From JAKVCB01 sp965243695 (lineage in GTDB: Bacteria > Planctomycetota > Planctomycetia > Pirellulales > Lacipirellulaceae), in assembly GCA_965243695.1 (NCBI GenBank), contig CBDEWC010000009.1, forward strand, positions 186,001 through 250,000: a DNA stretch of 64,000 nucleotides, read 5' to 3'. How positions within the stretch are numbered: position 1 is the stretch's first letter; each line of letters begins with the position of its first letter. Shown here in pieces: positions 1-9,193 of this stretch. The translations under genes and the position numbers were made by a program. The notes beneath the pieces were generated by a model. That model saw only the letters and a program-made list of their open reading frames with translations, had not been told where the DNA came from and did no database searches.

Positions 1-171
1 CAGCAGGCGCTTTTGAAAACTCGCTGGCCGGTTCCTGGACAGCGAGCCTACTCGAGAAGTTTGTAGCAGTTGGCAACCTGTGTGCTTTACTCCGCAGAAG
101 TGCAGTCAGTAAAACGTAGTGACCGAGTCGTGGTCTGTTGGAAATCTTGCCGTCGGTTGGCGGACATGGTC

Positions 172-867
172 TTATCCTTGGGCAAAGAATAGCCAATCGG
201 TTTGCTGCTGATGGATGAGTTGGTTGTCATAAGTAATGGGCTCGATACGAACATGCCCGAAGACCGCATGAAGCGCGTCAGCAAACGGTGAGCTTTCCGC
301 ATAGGACCACACCCCCAAGACGCCGTCGGTCGCCAGGTGTTGCCGGGCAACCTGCAGGCCTTCTTGGGTGTAAAAAGAGATGCTCTCGTCGCCTAAACGT
401 TCCTGCGGCGAGTGATCGACGTCGATCAGGATCACGTCGAGTAATTGGTCTGGGGGGCTGGCAAGCCGCCGGTAGACATCACCTTCAGTGACCACGAGCC
501 GCTGCTCCTCACAGAGTTCAGGAGAGAGTGGAACTAATCCACGGTCAAGCCAGTCAATGACTTGAGGTAGCAGTTCCACCACCTCGAGGTGCGCGACGCG
601 GTCTGAGAGGAGCGCTTCTCGCGTTGTATAACCCAGCCCAAGTCCACCCACCAACACGCGGAGATCTTTGGCCGAGTGCATCTGGATCGCCGTTCGAGCC
701 AGGGCGCGTTCCGAATCGGTGTACAGGCTACTCATCAGGAACTCGTGATTGAGCGTTACCTCGGTCACGATCGTTCCGGGTTGCGAAAGTAGTTCGCGTC
801 GCCGCAGACACAAAGGCCCCAGGGGGCTTGGTTCGTAAGCCAGAATCTCAAGGTTCGAATTGGACAT
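172..867 (-). CDS. Spermidine synthase-like SAM-binding protein
   Basis: The 231-residue product has a Rossmann methyltransferase core like the polyamine synthases. A glycine-rich loop (VLVGGLGLGYTT, about residues 71-82) would bind the adenosyl group, an acidic strand end (LEVVELLPQVIDW, about 94-106) follows, and ILIDVDHSP (about 145-153) sits where spermidine synthases hold their catalytic Asp. It is shorter than the usual 280-300 residues because the N-terminal beta domain is missing, so it may be a generic methyltransferase-fold protein rather than a true putrescine aminopropyltransferase. The ATG at 867 has no clear ribosome binding site. The gene stands alone, and no polyamine genes are nearby. 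The fold is well supported; the substrate is unknown. Confidence 0.85.
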   Translation of the reverse strand: MSNSNLEILAYEPSPLGPLCLRRRELLSQPGTIVTEVTLNHEFLMSSLYTDSERALARTAIQMHSAKDLRVLVGGLGLGYTTREALLSDRVAHLEVVELLPQVIDWLDRGLVPLSPELCEEQRLVVTEGDVYRRLASPPDQLLDVILIDVDHSPQERLGDESISFYTQEGLQVARQHLATDGVLGVWSYAESSPFADALHAVFGHVRIEPITYDNQLIHQQQTDWLFFAQG

Positions 868-1483
868 GTGCTGTCAGTCTGGCGGGCGGCGGGTGGAACG
901 GTTGGCTGCGTCCTGATGTGCTTTTGCGCGGAGTCGCTCAGTTGGCAGTGCATGGAACTGCTGCGCATAGAACGACCGTTTGGCCGTCGCGCCGGGCTAC
1001 TCCGCCAAGCATCACAGCCCGCGACGACCGATCGAAGCGGTTGGCGCTGCTTCTGCTGGTTTGTCGTGTGCCCAGTGTCGTGTGCCCAGTGTCGTGTGCC
1101 CAGTGTGGGTCCGTGGGCAGTTTGGCCAGGGAAAATAGGGGAAACCACGCGGCAAAGGGAGCGCAAGTGCGGGAAGCCGCTGCCGGGACGATGCGGCCAA
1201 CCACAACGCGACCGGTGACGTCGCTGCCAACGGTTGTAGCCCGAAAAGGGTAATCTGGAAAAGTTGCTGCGGACCGCAATCGCGGCCCATCGATTCACCC
1301 GGTGTTGCAAGGCCGACAGAGGCAAACCTGCCGATAGTGCCGACCTGCATGCTGGTTGCAAATGGGAACTGAAAACCGAAAACGACCTGGCCATCCTATG
1401 CTGGGAGACGTCGGACGCACCACCTTGGAATTCTTTCGCAGGCAACGACGTTGCCATTGGGAACCGACGGTGCGCAGCGACGC
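868..1483. other. Intergenic stretch without a convincing gene
   Basis: No open frame here looks like a protein; those present are low-complexity shadows. The only structure seen is the 14-bp tandem repeat at 1062-1103. Upstream signals of the 172-867 gene should lie just above 867. Confidence 0.5.
1062..1103. repeat. Three perfect tandem copies of a 14-bp unit
   Basis: The unit TGTCGTGTGCCCAG occurs at 1062-1075, 1076-1089 and 1090-1103 without a mismatch, and a partial fourth copy (TGTG) follows. It lies in non-coding DNA. Perfect short tandem copies suggest a recent slippage event or a variable-number repeat. Confidence 0.9.
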
Positions 1484-1597
1484 TTAACTTGCTTGGTTCT
1501 TCTTCTCCCTTTTTAACTTTCGTTTTTCTTTAGGACTAAGCTTGGCCTTTTTCTGATGTTCTTTTTTGCCTTTGTCCTTACTTCCTTTATCGCCCAT
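1484..1597 (-). CDS. Small lysine-rich basic protein (37 aa)
   Basis: An ATG at 1597 opens a 37-residue frame that begins MGDKGSKDKGKK and ends at TAA 1484-1486. About 40% of residues are Lys or Arg, with no hydrophobic stretch. A Shine-Dalgarno-like CGGAG lies 8 nt upstream of the ATG. It starts 43 nt after the cold-shock gene on the same strand, so the two probably share a transcript. Small Lys-rich proteins with a MGDK/SPKEKRKLK pattern are familiar from other bacteria, and a nucleic-acid-binding role is plausible. That function is inference; the reading frame and ribosome binding site are seen. Confidence 0.75.
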   Translation of the reverse strand: MGDKGSKDKGKKEHQKKAKLSPKEKRKLKREKKNQAS

Positions 1598-1640
1598 GCC
1601 AGTTTCTCCGGGACTGCAAAAAAATGTTTATGTCCGATCG

Positions 1641-1838
1641 TCAGATCGGTTTGACGTTTTCTGCTCGTGGGCCTTTTGGTCCCTGTCCTTCGGTGTAGGA
1701 CACGCGTTGTCCTTCTTGGAGTTCGTCGTAGCTCACGCCTTCAAGGTTGGACGAATGAAAAAACATATCCTTGTCAGTTCCGGTGTCAATAAACCCGAAT
1801 CCCTTGTCCGTGAGTCTTTTAATTGCGCCTTCAGCCAT
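1641..1838 (-). CDS. Cold-shock domain protein (CspA family)
   Basis: This 65-residue protein is a single cold-shock domain. It has the RNP1-type motif KGFGFIDTGTDKDMFFH (about residues 12-28) followed by a short acidic loop and the C-terminal strand typical of bacterial Csp proteins. Family members bind single-stranded RNA or DNA and act as RNA chaperones in the cytoplasm. The length is normal. The ATG at 1838 has an AGGA nine bases upstream. The small basic protein at 1484-1597 lies just downstream and may be co-expressed. Cold or stress regulation is known for the family but cannot be read from this sequence. Confidence 0.95.
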   Translation of the reverse strand: MAEGAIKRLTDKGFGFIDTGTDKDMFFHSSNLEGVSYDELQEGQRVSYTEGQGPKGPRAENVKPI

Positions 1839-2438
1839 TTGTTCAATTCCTAAAAAAGTGTCCTGCAGCGTTGCCTGAAAACACCGTGCTCAGGCCGACC
1901 GCTACAACAATGTCAATTCTGCGGAATCACATCCTATCAGATCGTCTTCGGTGAAACCACTATTCTCTCATGGATGAAACCAAGAAGATGGCGAGAAATT
2001 TCCAGTCGCAAGGTCGACCGACAGGGTCCATGGGGACCGTGGGAGCGAAGTGGCCGCTGTGGTTCAGCGAATTGCTGGCAACTGGGCCGTCGGTCGAGTG
2101 AAATGCCTGAAAATAAGCGGGGTTATCTGGGTTCTTTGCCCCCAGTCCTCGGTATCCAGGGGCCTGCTCCGTCCAGTCCTAAGCTCCGACTTAGCTTTGG
2201 AATTGTCAGGGAGATGGGTTCCAAGGCGCTTTGACGGCCTGAAGAAAAGATCGGGGAAAGAGATTTGCGAATAGGTTTTTTGTGTCGATTGCGCGTTTTT
2301 TTTGAATAAGGAAAAAGTAGGACTAAAAGCTGGTCGCGGCCATTCTTTCAGAGAGCATGCCGTAAAAAATTCGAACCCCACCTTGGTTTAGCCAAATGGT
2401 TGGTGCAGTAATGGTTAAGGCTGCCCTCCCCTTCCCGC
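1839..2438. other. Intergenic stretch upstream of the cold-shock gene
   Basis: No supported gene. The part near 1839 must carry the promoter and leader of the minus-strand cold-shock gene. The rest gives only shadow frames. Confidence 0.5.
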
Positions 2439-3075
2439 CTACGAAGACTCCCTAGCTGCGTTGCCAGGGGAGGTTGTCAAGGAGGCAGAGGGCATGCTCT
2501 GGCCAGGCGAAAACCAGCATTGTGAAACGCGACTGGTAGGTCGCTGTGGCGGTCGGCAGCACGGAGGTACGCCAGTCCAGTGAAGAATGCCCCGCCCCGC
2601 CACGCAACGCACGCCCCTTTGGATCGCTGCACTCCCGTAGGCTGCATACCAGTCCTGGCACCATTCCCACACGTTGCCGTGCATGTCGAAAAGGCCCCAT
2701 GGGTTCGGTTTTAATTTGCCAACCGGGTGCGTGCTGCCGGTCGAGTTTTTATTGTACCAGGCGTACTGTGGCAACTCTCTCACATCATCTCCAAAACTGA
2801 AAATCGTCGTCGTCCCTGCGTGGCATGCGTATTCCCACTCGGCTTCGGTTGGCAGGCGGTATTTCATCCCTTTCTGCTCGCTCAGCTTGCTGCAAAATAC
2901 GACCGCATCGTTCCAGCTCACCATCGCAACCAATTGGGTTGTCGCTGCAGTTCTGCTGGTATTGTTGTTCATTACCTGCGCGTACTGAGCTCGTGTCACT
3001 TCATGCACACTCAAATAAAAGGGTTGTGAAAAAATTTACCAGATGTGGAGTTTTGTCGTGTGGTCGACTTGGCCA
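2439..3075 (-). pseudogene. Decayed SUMF1/FGE-like gene
   Basis: The middle of this region clearly matches the intact SUMF1-domain genes at 39.5, 55.4 and 58.5 kb: YRLPTEAEWEYACHAGTTT, then WGLFDMHGNVWEWCQDWY. After that the frame breaks. The expected C-terminal block continues in another frame (SDPKGRALRGGAG) and then a third one. Upstream of the first usable ATG at 3014, DNA to about 3075 still resembles the codons for the DDETQHLVKITKPFYL segment, but it contains a stop and shifts. No signal peptide remains. At least two frameshifts plus loss of the 5' end make it a pseudogene of the same family. The open frame 2439-3014 should not be read as a functional protein. Confidence 0.85.
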
Positions 3076-3176
3076 CCGAACAGGGGTATTATGTCTGACC
3101 TGACGGGATCCTTTGCGATCTGGCAAACGGCCCATGGAAGAAGCACGATTTTCAGCATTTACCCACTGCGGTCGTC

Positions 3177-4910
3177 ATGAGTCCAACTTCGCTTCGCAGT
3201 GACCAGTGGTTTGTCCGAGATGATGAGGTTGGCCTGCGTCATCGCAGCGTGCTCTCCACCATGGGCTTTGATCCCCAGTTGGTTGGAGGCCGGCCGATTA
3301 TCGGCATCTGTAATCCTGCCAGCGACCTGAATAATTGTGAAATCGGCTTTCGCGATCTGGCCGAAGTGATCAAGCGGGGCGTCACGGCCGCGGGTGGGAT
3401 TCCGCTGGAGTTCCCGACGATGACCTTGGGTGGCGAACTGCTCAAGCCGTCTGACTTGCTCTACCGAAACCTTGTGTCGATGGACATTGAGGAAACTGTC
3501 CGCTCCTATCCCATCGACGGTATGATCCTGCTGTGTAGTTGCGACAAGACTACCCCGGCACAATTGATGGCCGCTGCCAGCTGTGATATTCCGGCCTTGC
3601 AGCTTTCGGCGGGCCCGAAAGCAGTTGGTCATTGGCGCGGCCAACCGATTAGCTCCGGTACCGACGTTTGGAAGTATTGGGATGACTACCGGGCTGGCAA
3701 GCTGGCGGATCGGGACTGGCACCAATTGGAGCATTGCATTTCTTGTTCCTACGGTGCATGCAACGAGATGGGTACGTCGTCGACCATGACCGCATTGTCC
3801 GAAGCAATTGGAATGATGCCAACCGGCACGTGCAGTATTCCCGCAAACGACTCTCGCCGACGTACGGCCGCCGAAGCAGCGGGGCGGCGGATTGTGGAGA
3901 TGGTTGGCGAAGATTTGCGGCCAAGCAAGATCCTGACTCGTGGTGCCCTGGAGAATGCAATCCGTACGCTTTGCGCGATTGGCGGCTCCACCAATGGCGT
4001 GATCCATTTAATTGCAATCGCCGGTCGACGAGGGATCGATTTGCCACTGTCGTTGTTCGACCAGATCTCTCAGGCGACACCGATGATCGTCAACCTCAAG
4101 CCGTCCGGAAAATACCTTATGGACGACTTTCATCGAGCCGGGGGATTGCCGGCCGTGCTCGAAGAGATCGCCGACCTTTTGTGGTTGGACTGCAGGACGG
4201 TCTCGGGTAGGACACTGGGTGAGAATATCGAGGGAGCCGATTGTCATGATCGTGACGTGATTCGTGAGAAAGGAAATCCTGTGTTTCCTGCCAGTGCACT
4301 GATCACGCTGGGAGGAAACCTGATTCCCGACGGGGCCGTACTGAAGAGTTCGGCTGCAACCCCACAGCTGCTCAGTCACACGGGCCCGGCGGTGGTGTTT
4401 GATAGTTATGAGGATATGCTCCAGCGCATTGATTCCGACGACCTGGAGGTCACGCCTGAAAGTGTTTTGGTCATGAGAAACACGGGACCCAAGGGGGGGC
4501 CAGGGATGCCCGAGTGGGGGACCATCCCGATCCCAAAAAAATTGCTCGCCCGGGGAGTCCGAGATATGGTTCGAATTAGTGACGCCCGTACCAGTGGTAC
4601 GAATTATGGAACGGTGATCTTGCACGCCGCTCCGGAAGCGGCGGTAGGCGGACCGCTGGCGGTGGTCGAGAACGGCGACCTGATTTGCCTTGATGGCGCA
4701 AAGCGAACGCTCGACCTGCTGATTTCCGACGATGAAATTGCCAGCCGCCTTTCGCAGTGGTCACCAACGCCGTCGCCCCATTTGCGTGGTTATTTGCGGC
4801 TGTTTGTTGACCATGTGTTGCAGGCTCACGAGGGGTGTGACCTCGATTTCCTGCGGCCTGCGTCGGAAGAGGCCATTAGGTTTGTCGAGCCAGTCGTGGG
4901 GCGATCGTGA
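3177..4910 (+). CDS. IlvD/Edd family sugar-acid dehydratase
   Basis: A 577-residue cytoplasmic iron-sulfur dehydratase. Cys54 (SDLNNC), Cys122 in LCSCDKTTPAQ and Cys195 in SYGACNEMGTSSTM match the three cluster ligands of the IlvD/Edd family. Lys124 follows in the CDK motif that holds the Mg site. The GACNEMGT wording is closer to pentonate dehydratases (arabinonate, xylonate) than to dihydroxy-acid dehydratase of branched-chain synthesis, so dehydration of an aldonic acid to a 2-keto-3-deoxy acid is the likely reaction. The length is typical. The ATG at 3177 fits the family N-terminus although no strong ribosome binding site is visible. The next gene, on the same strand 210 bp downstream, is an exported TIM-barrel protein, consistent with sugar use. 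The exact substrate is not readable. Confidence 0.92.
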   Translation: MSPTSLRSDQWFVRDDEVGLRHRSVLSTMGFDPQLVGGRPIIGICNPASDLNNCEIGFRDLAEVIKRGVTAAGGIPLEFPTMTLGGELLKPSDLLYRNLVSMDIEETVRSYPIDGMILLCSCDKTTPAQLMAAASCDIPALQLSAGPKAVGHWRGQPISSGTDVWKYWDDYRAGKLADRDWHQLEHCISCSYGACNEMGTSSTMTALSEAIGMMPTGTCSIPANDSRRRTAAEAAGRRIVEMVGEDLRPSKILTRGALENAIRTLCAIGGSTNGVIHLIAIAGRRGIDLPLSLFDQISQATPMIVNLKPSGKYLMDDFHRAGGLPAVLEEIADLLWLDCRTVSGRTLGENIEGADCHDRDVIREKGNPVFPASALITLGGNLIPDGAVLKSSAATPQLLSHTGPAVVFDSYEDMLQRIDSDDLEVTPESVLVMRNTGPKGGPGMPEWGTIPIPKKLLARGVRDMVRISDARTSGTNYGTVILHAAPEAAVGGPLAVVENGDLICLDGAKRTLDLLISDDEIASRLSQWSPTPSPHLRGYLRLFVDHVLQAHEGCDLDFLRPASEEAIRFVEPVVGRS

Positions 4911-5120
4911 GGCGCGACCTTTCATCGCTGGTTGTTGGGTATCGAAAAGTTCAATGGTTCATCAGAGAGCAACAGCATGTGCACAGCAACGGCTGTGACT
5001 TGTTCGTTCGGCAGTCTATCCTAGGTAGGGAATGTTGGTTGGTGCGAAACGTTATTCTGACCACCGTTCAACATTCCCAGGCGCATTCATTCCAGAGAAG
5101 GATGTTCAAAGGAGTTAAAC

Positions 5121-6761
5121 ATGAAATGGTGGAGACGGCGGGCATTTCTTGTATCGGTGGCGGCTGTGGTGTTCGCGGGACTTTGTCAGGGCACTGCGGC
5201 AGAGAAAGCATCGGCGCAGGATAAACTGAAATACCGTGTCCTCTTCAACCAGGATTGCACGAACTTTTTCGATCGGGGCCAGCATACGAAAGAAGCCGTA
5301 GAGCGGATGATAGACGAAGTGGCTGACGGCGGCGCGGATGTCTTTCTGGTAAACCCGAACGCCCAGCTTGTCAATTATCCGAGCAAGGTATGGCAGACTT
5401 TCTGGGATGGGTACCAGGAGGGGGACCGGTCATTCTTTGGCGGTATAGATGACGAAGGTGTGGCCAGACGGGAACATTGGGTCGGGCAGATGGCGAAGCT
5501 GGCCGAAGAGTGCGACTACCTCGCTACGGCCTTAGCTCGCTGCCGTGAAAAGAATATTGCGCCCGGCATCACTCTGCGAATGAACGACATGCACGACGCG
5601 CCCTGGCCGGATTCGCATATGTTCAGCCGTTTCTGGAAAGAGAATCCGCAGTTTCGCTTGAAGCCCTGGGGTGGACGTAGTTGGGGTTCAGCTGGATTCG
5701 ACTATGCGCACGCCGAGGTGCGTGAATATTTCCTGTCCCTGATACGCGAACTGGCACAAGACTATGATTTCGATGTGCTGGAACTGGATTTTCTGCGATT
5801 TCCCTTCTATTTCAGTCGAGACGATATTGATCAGCACTGCAAGACGATGACGGGGTTCATCCGCGAAGTTCGCGGGATTCTGGATGCCACCGGTCGGCCG
5901 ATTGCGCTCATTCCGCGAGTAGCCTCCAGTCCGGGCGCCGCGCGCCTGCTTGGCTTTGACGTGCAAGCCTGGGCCAAGCAAGGCTTGGTTGACGGCATCA
6001 CGGTGGCAAACTTTGTGGAGACCGCTTGGCACGTGCCGATTGCCAAGTTTCGCTTCCTGGTCGGTCCGGACGTGGCAATTTATGTGGGCATGGAAGTTTC
6101 GGCTGATCTTCGCGACGGGCTGCCTACGCGTTACGTTGCCGAAAGCCAAGAGATGCTCAGGGGGTTCGCCGCAGGTTACCTGGCCGCAGGTGCCGACGGC
6201 ATCAATACGTTCAACTTCTTCCTTGCCCGTTACCATCATCCGGTGACGGCCGAGGAGTTCTACGGGGGCCTGCGCCAGTTGCGTTCGCTGGAGGAGGCTC
6301 GCAGCAAGCCGCGCCTTCATCTGCTCAGCGCCGGTTACTGGCAGACTGAATGCGACATGCCCAAGCAGGTGCCGTTGACCATCGTTGCCAATAGGGAGCG
6401 GGGTCTTGAAATACTGCTGGCGGCCGAAGGTGCCAACCAGAGGGTGGAGGCGCTGGTCTGTTTTGACGGTGACGTGAAAGCGGAGAATCTCTGGATCAGG
6501 ATAGGGCTGCACTCGGCAGGACATGCCGTTGAAATCCGGGAGGGGCCCGAACGCAAGAAGGAAGATGTCTCCGACCACAGGAGCAAGATTGCCGTCTTCA
6601 ACGTCCCTGCCGGTGCCATCAAGGATGGAATGAACGAACTGGTCATCCGTAGCGAGAACGTGAGCACGACAATACTGGGTATCGATGTCGCCATGCACAT
6701 GGTCACGGCGCCCAGTTCAGCCCGGCCCGGAGGGAATTCATCGGGGATCCTTGATGAATGA
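5121..6761 (+). CDS. Exported TIM-barrel glycosidase-like protein
   Basis: The 546-residue product starts with a signal peptide (about residues 1-28, Lys/Trp/Arg-rich head and a hydrophobic core). The body looks like a beta/alpha barrel: VLFNQDCTNFF opens the first strand, then ITLRMNDMHDAPWPD, then YDFDVLELDFLRFPFYF near residue 220, where acidic residues end a strand as in glycoside hydrolases. A beta-sandwich-like domain fills about residues 420-530. It has a clear paralogue at 52148-53728 with the same DCT, RMND and ELDF blocks. AAGGAG lies 6 bases before ATG 5121. It resembles uncharacterised glycoside-hydrolase-like (GHL10-type) proteins; activity is inferred only from fold and context. 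Confidence 0.85.
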   Translation: MKWWRRRAFLVSVAAVVFAGLCQGTAAEKASAQDKLKYRVLFNQDCTNFFDRGQHTKEAVERMIDEVADGGADVFLVNPNAQLVNYPSKVWQTFWDGYQEGDRSFFGGIDDEGVARREHWVGQMAKLAEECDYLATALARCREKNIAPGITLRMNDMHDAPWPDSHMFSRFWKENPQFRLKPWGGRSWGSAGFDYAHAEVREYFLSLIRELAQDYDFDVLELDFLRFPFYFSRDDIDQHCKTMTGFIREVRGILDATGRPIALIPRVASSPGAARLLGFDVQAWAKQGLVDGITVANFVETAWHVPIAKFRFLVGPDVAIYVGMEVSADLRDGLPTRYVAESQEMLRGFAAGYLAAGADGINTFNFFLARYHHPVTAEEFYGGLRQLRSLEEARSKPRLHLLSAGYWQTECDMPKQVPLTIVANRERGLEILLAAEGANQRVEALVCFDGDVKAENLWIRIGLHSAGHAVEIREGPERKKEDVSDHRSKIAVFNVPAGAIKDGMNELVIRSENVSTTILGIDVAMHMVTAPSSARPGGNSSGILDE

Positions 6762-6988
6762 TTTAGCCTGTGACCCACCCGTCGCGGACACACCGCTGGA
6801 GATCCCCAAAGTCGTATTCGTAAATTGACGAACATCGGGTCCATGGCGCAAACTCATTAATCATCTCGGGTGACATGAACCCGAAGTTGCTGAAGTTGTT
6901 TCCTGGCCCCATGCCGGCCGGCATGAATGGCTGGGCTAGCGGAAGGTAGTCTACAAAAACGTGCGCAGGAAATTCACCTGTGACCCCA

Positions 6989-7585
6989 TCACTCGTACCG
7001 CACTCGAAGCGGTGCGGCGGAGAGGGCCAAGAGGGCCAGCAGCAGCGCGGCCGGTTCGGGGACGATGGTTAGATTGTCGGCTTCCCATGCATCCACAGGA
7101 TCTGTCTCCAGGTAGGCCTCCAGGCCTGCTGCATCAAAGCCATGCTGCGCCACGGTCTGCCCGTCTGGAAGAGTTGTGCCAAAACTGAAGGTTGCGTAGG
7201 ACATTAAAAACAGGCTTTGTGCGTCCGATAGGTCCGCGTTTGTCAGGTTTGCGTAGGACAGGTCCGATTCGGACAGGTCCACGTTGGTCAGGTTCGCGCC
7301 GGTCAGGTCCGCTCCCCGTAGGGTCGCGCCGGACAGGGTCGCGTCGGACAGATTCGCGCCGGTCAGGTTCGCGTAATCCAGGTCCGCACTGGTTAGCTTT
7401 GCGCCGGTCAGATCCGCGCCAGACAGGTTCGCATTGGGTTCTAGATTGTTTCCTGTATAAGGGTGGTCCCCACCTGTGTAGTTCTGTATCGGATCAACAA
7501 TCCTGTCTCTGGTCTTCTGGTACGAAGCCGCATGGGCGGAACTGGCCACCAGGGTGGCCAATAGCGCTAGTGTGAACAAACGCAT
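6989..7585 (-). CDS. Pentapeptide-repeat PEP-CTERM protein
   Basis: This 198-residue exported protein has a signal peptide (1-19, ending SSAHA), a head YQKTRDRIVDPIQNY shared with the 16.2- and 57.4-kb genes, and about 14 A(N/D)L-type pentapeptides (about residues 50-125) expected to fold as a right-handed beta helix. A shared module FSFGTTLPDGQTVAQHGFD follows, then the C-terminal sorting signal VPEPAALLLALLALSAAPLR ending RYE. PEP-CTERM tails are cut by exosortase-type membrane proteases. AAGGAG lies 7 bases before ATG 7585. The last codons contain one copy of the dispersed palindrome. A shortened near-duplicate lies at 57409. Confidence 0.9.
   Translation of the reverse strand: MRLFTLALLATLVASSAHAASYQKTRDRIVDPIQNYTGGDHPYTGNNLEPNANLSGADLTGAKLTSADLDYANLTGANLSDATLSGATLRGADLTGANLTNVDLSESDLSYANLTNADLSDAQSLFLMSYATFSFGTTLPDGQTVAQHGFDAAGLEAYLETDPVDAWEADNLTIVPEPAALLLALLALSAAPLRVRYE
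6993..7017 (-). repeat. PEP-CTERM tail palindrome, copy 1
   Basis: The inverted repeat CGTACCGC-ACTCGAA-GCGGTGCG lies inside the last codons of the 6989-7585 gene, with one mismatch against the consensus CCGCACCGC-N7-GCGGTGCGG found at 40510, 51774, 56556, 57413 and 59494. Confidence 0.85.
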
Positions 7586-7639
7586 TAGCTTTCTCCTTCA
7601 AGTTGAGGCCAAAAGGCCACCAATAGATTGCGAAGTACT

Positions 7640-7745
7640 GGGGCCAGTATGACTGGTTTCGAGTGCGTGGGCAATTTTTTCCCCCGCAGCTCCGGGGGTG
7701 CCCTAGGGACCGTAGTTGTCCGGGAAATAGTGGGCGGACAAGCTG
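7640..7745. repeat. Dispersed upstream repeat of pentapeptide gene
   Basis: The block with GGCCAGTATGAC, GTGCGTGGGCAA and TAGTTGTC lies upstream of the pentapeptide gene. It recurs upstream of the shortened copy (57780-57880), and its second half recurs at 58316-58378. It contains short GC-rich inverted repeats. It marks the duplicated segment and could include promoter elements, but no clear -35/-10 pair was recognised. Confidence 0.6.
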
Positions 7746-7842
7746 GCATATCCGTCCGGGAGTATGGTATCGACTTTTGCGGATTACTTTAGGCGTTCAG
7801 CAACAGCTTGGGATTCTGCTGAGCGAGGATTGTCAACTGAAT

Positions 7843-8877
7843 TCACGATTCAGCCGTTTGCCTGGCAAGCTGTTCGACGGCATGCCAGGCTTGCGTTTGT
7901 ACATCTGCTTCGGCAGAGGGGCCTGCCTGTCGCATCCGTTCCCACGCGCGATCGGCGAGGCGGGGCGTGACCTGCATCTGTTCGAGGCAGTTGCGTGCTT
8001 CTGTCAGGTAGTCGTGGGCTTCGAACAGGCGGCGAGACGACTGCCACACGGTGCGCGTGCCCTGTCGTTGGTAGCGAAAATCTCCAGAGAGCCTCAGTTG
8101 TTGCGACGTGTTGCCCACACCCTTGTGCACCATGTGCGGGTGGAAGAGGAGTGCATCGCCAGCTTCGTAGTCGGAGCGTAGCCACGTTTTGCGGCGGTCA
8201 TCCGGCTCGACATCGCCGGCCACGACGTTGCCGCCCTGCGCGGCGAAAGCTTGGGCATGTTTGGTGTTCTCGGCGATCCCCAGGTATTGCCGTCCCTGCC
8301 ACCAGTGCTGCTGCATCCCTTCTCGGTGCGAACCTTTAAGCAGGGCCAGGCCACCCGTTTTCAAGTCCACGTCCATCAACGGAAGCCAGGCGGTGACAAA
8401 GGGCACACCAAAATGGTAGCCGTCCTGATGGGCCGGGGTCGTGTACGAAGACCACTGCCCTCCCGACGTGGACGACATGTCGCTGAGGAACTGCACCCGG
8501 AGGCGATCGGTATTCTCCACCCAACTCTGTATGCTTCCGTCGAATAAGTCCTGGAGCAACTGGCGCAATTCTGCAGCATGCACCACGTCCTGCAGCGACG
8601 TTAAATCACTCAACTGCCGCCCCACTCGCCCTCCGGGAGTCATCTCGTCGCCAGCGGGAGCCTTTAGCGACCACTTCAACTCGCATTGCGGGTCTTCGCT
8701 GACGTACCCGTTGTCCAGCAAGACCTGGCGAACATCGGATCGCAACCGGGCAATCGTGTTTTGTGCAATCAGGCCCCGCACAAACAGGTAACCCCGCTCG
8801 TTGAAGGTGGCAGTCAGCCGAGGGTGATCGCCCAAAGCGAAGTTTGCCGGCTCGAACGGTTCGAAGACTGTTGTCAT
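7843..8877 (-). CDS. Phytanoyl-CoA dioxygenase (PhyH) family protein
   Basis: A 344-residue Fe(II)/2-oxoglutarate oxygenase. The metal triad is visible: His150 and Asp152 in PAHQDGYHFG and His251 in FHPHMVHKGVGN, with Arg262 (LRLSGDFRY) placed to bind 2-oxoglutarate. PhyH proteins hydroxylate many small molecules and lipids in the cytoplasm; the substrate cannot be read here. The length is slightly above average for bacterial members. A very strong ribosome binding site, AGGAGG, precedes ATG 8877. A second, only distantly related PhyH protein is encoded at 44158-44955. The gene stands apart from its neighbours and no operon is evident. Confidence 0.92.
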   Translation of the reverse strand: MTTVFEPFEPANFALGDHPRLTATFNERGYLFVRGLIAQNTIARLRSDVRQVLLDNGYVSEDPQCELKWSLKAPAGDEMTPGGRVGRQLSDLTSLQDVVHAAELRQLLQDLFDGSIQSWVENTDRLRVQFLSDMSSTSGGQWSSYTTPAHQDGYHFGVPFVTAWLPLMDVDLKTGGLALLKGSHREGMQQHWWQGRQYLGIAENTKHAQAFAAQGGNVVAGDVEPDDRRKTWLRSDYEAGDALLFHPHMVHKGVGNTSQQLRLSGDFRYQRQGTRTVWQSSRRLFEAHDYLTEARNCLEQMQVTPRLADRAWERMRQAGPSAEADVQTQAWHAVEQLARQTAES

Positions 8878-9193
8878 TCTTCACCTCCTAATCGCTTCTC
8901 AGGCGCGCCTCGCCGGCATTCCAAACGGCGCAGCGGTTGCACCTGGATGGGGCCAGTATGCCCCGTCCCTAGCCTGGGGGCAAGGTGCCGGGTATGTCCC
9001 CAAGATAGTGCAGAGGAGATCTCCTGTGGCAATCATTCCCGGCGCCACCACGGTCGTAACCCGAGTGGCGCCGTTTTTTTTCGGAGTTCCTGGTTTGCGT
9101 TCGGTGGGAGGACGATCTGCGTGGTGTAGCCACATTTGCTGCACGGAAAAATCGTGTGGGTCAGTGAGCTGGAATTCGTCCAGGGCATACTGC

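Noticed and set aside
765..1457. 230-residue minus-strand frame covering the 868-1483 gap
   Set aside because: Arg/Ser/Pro-rich composition, no family, overlap with the spermidine-synthase-like gene and inclusion of the 14-bp tandem repeat argue against a gene.
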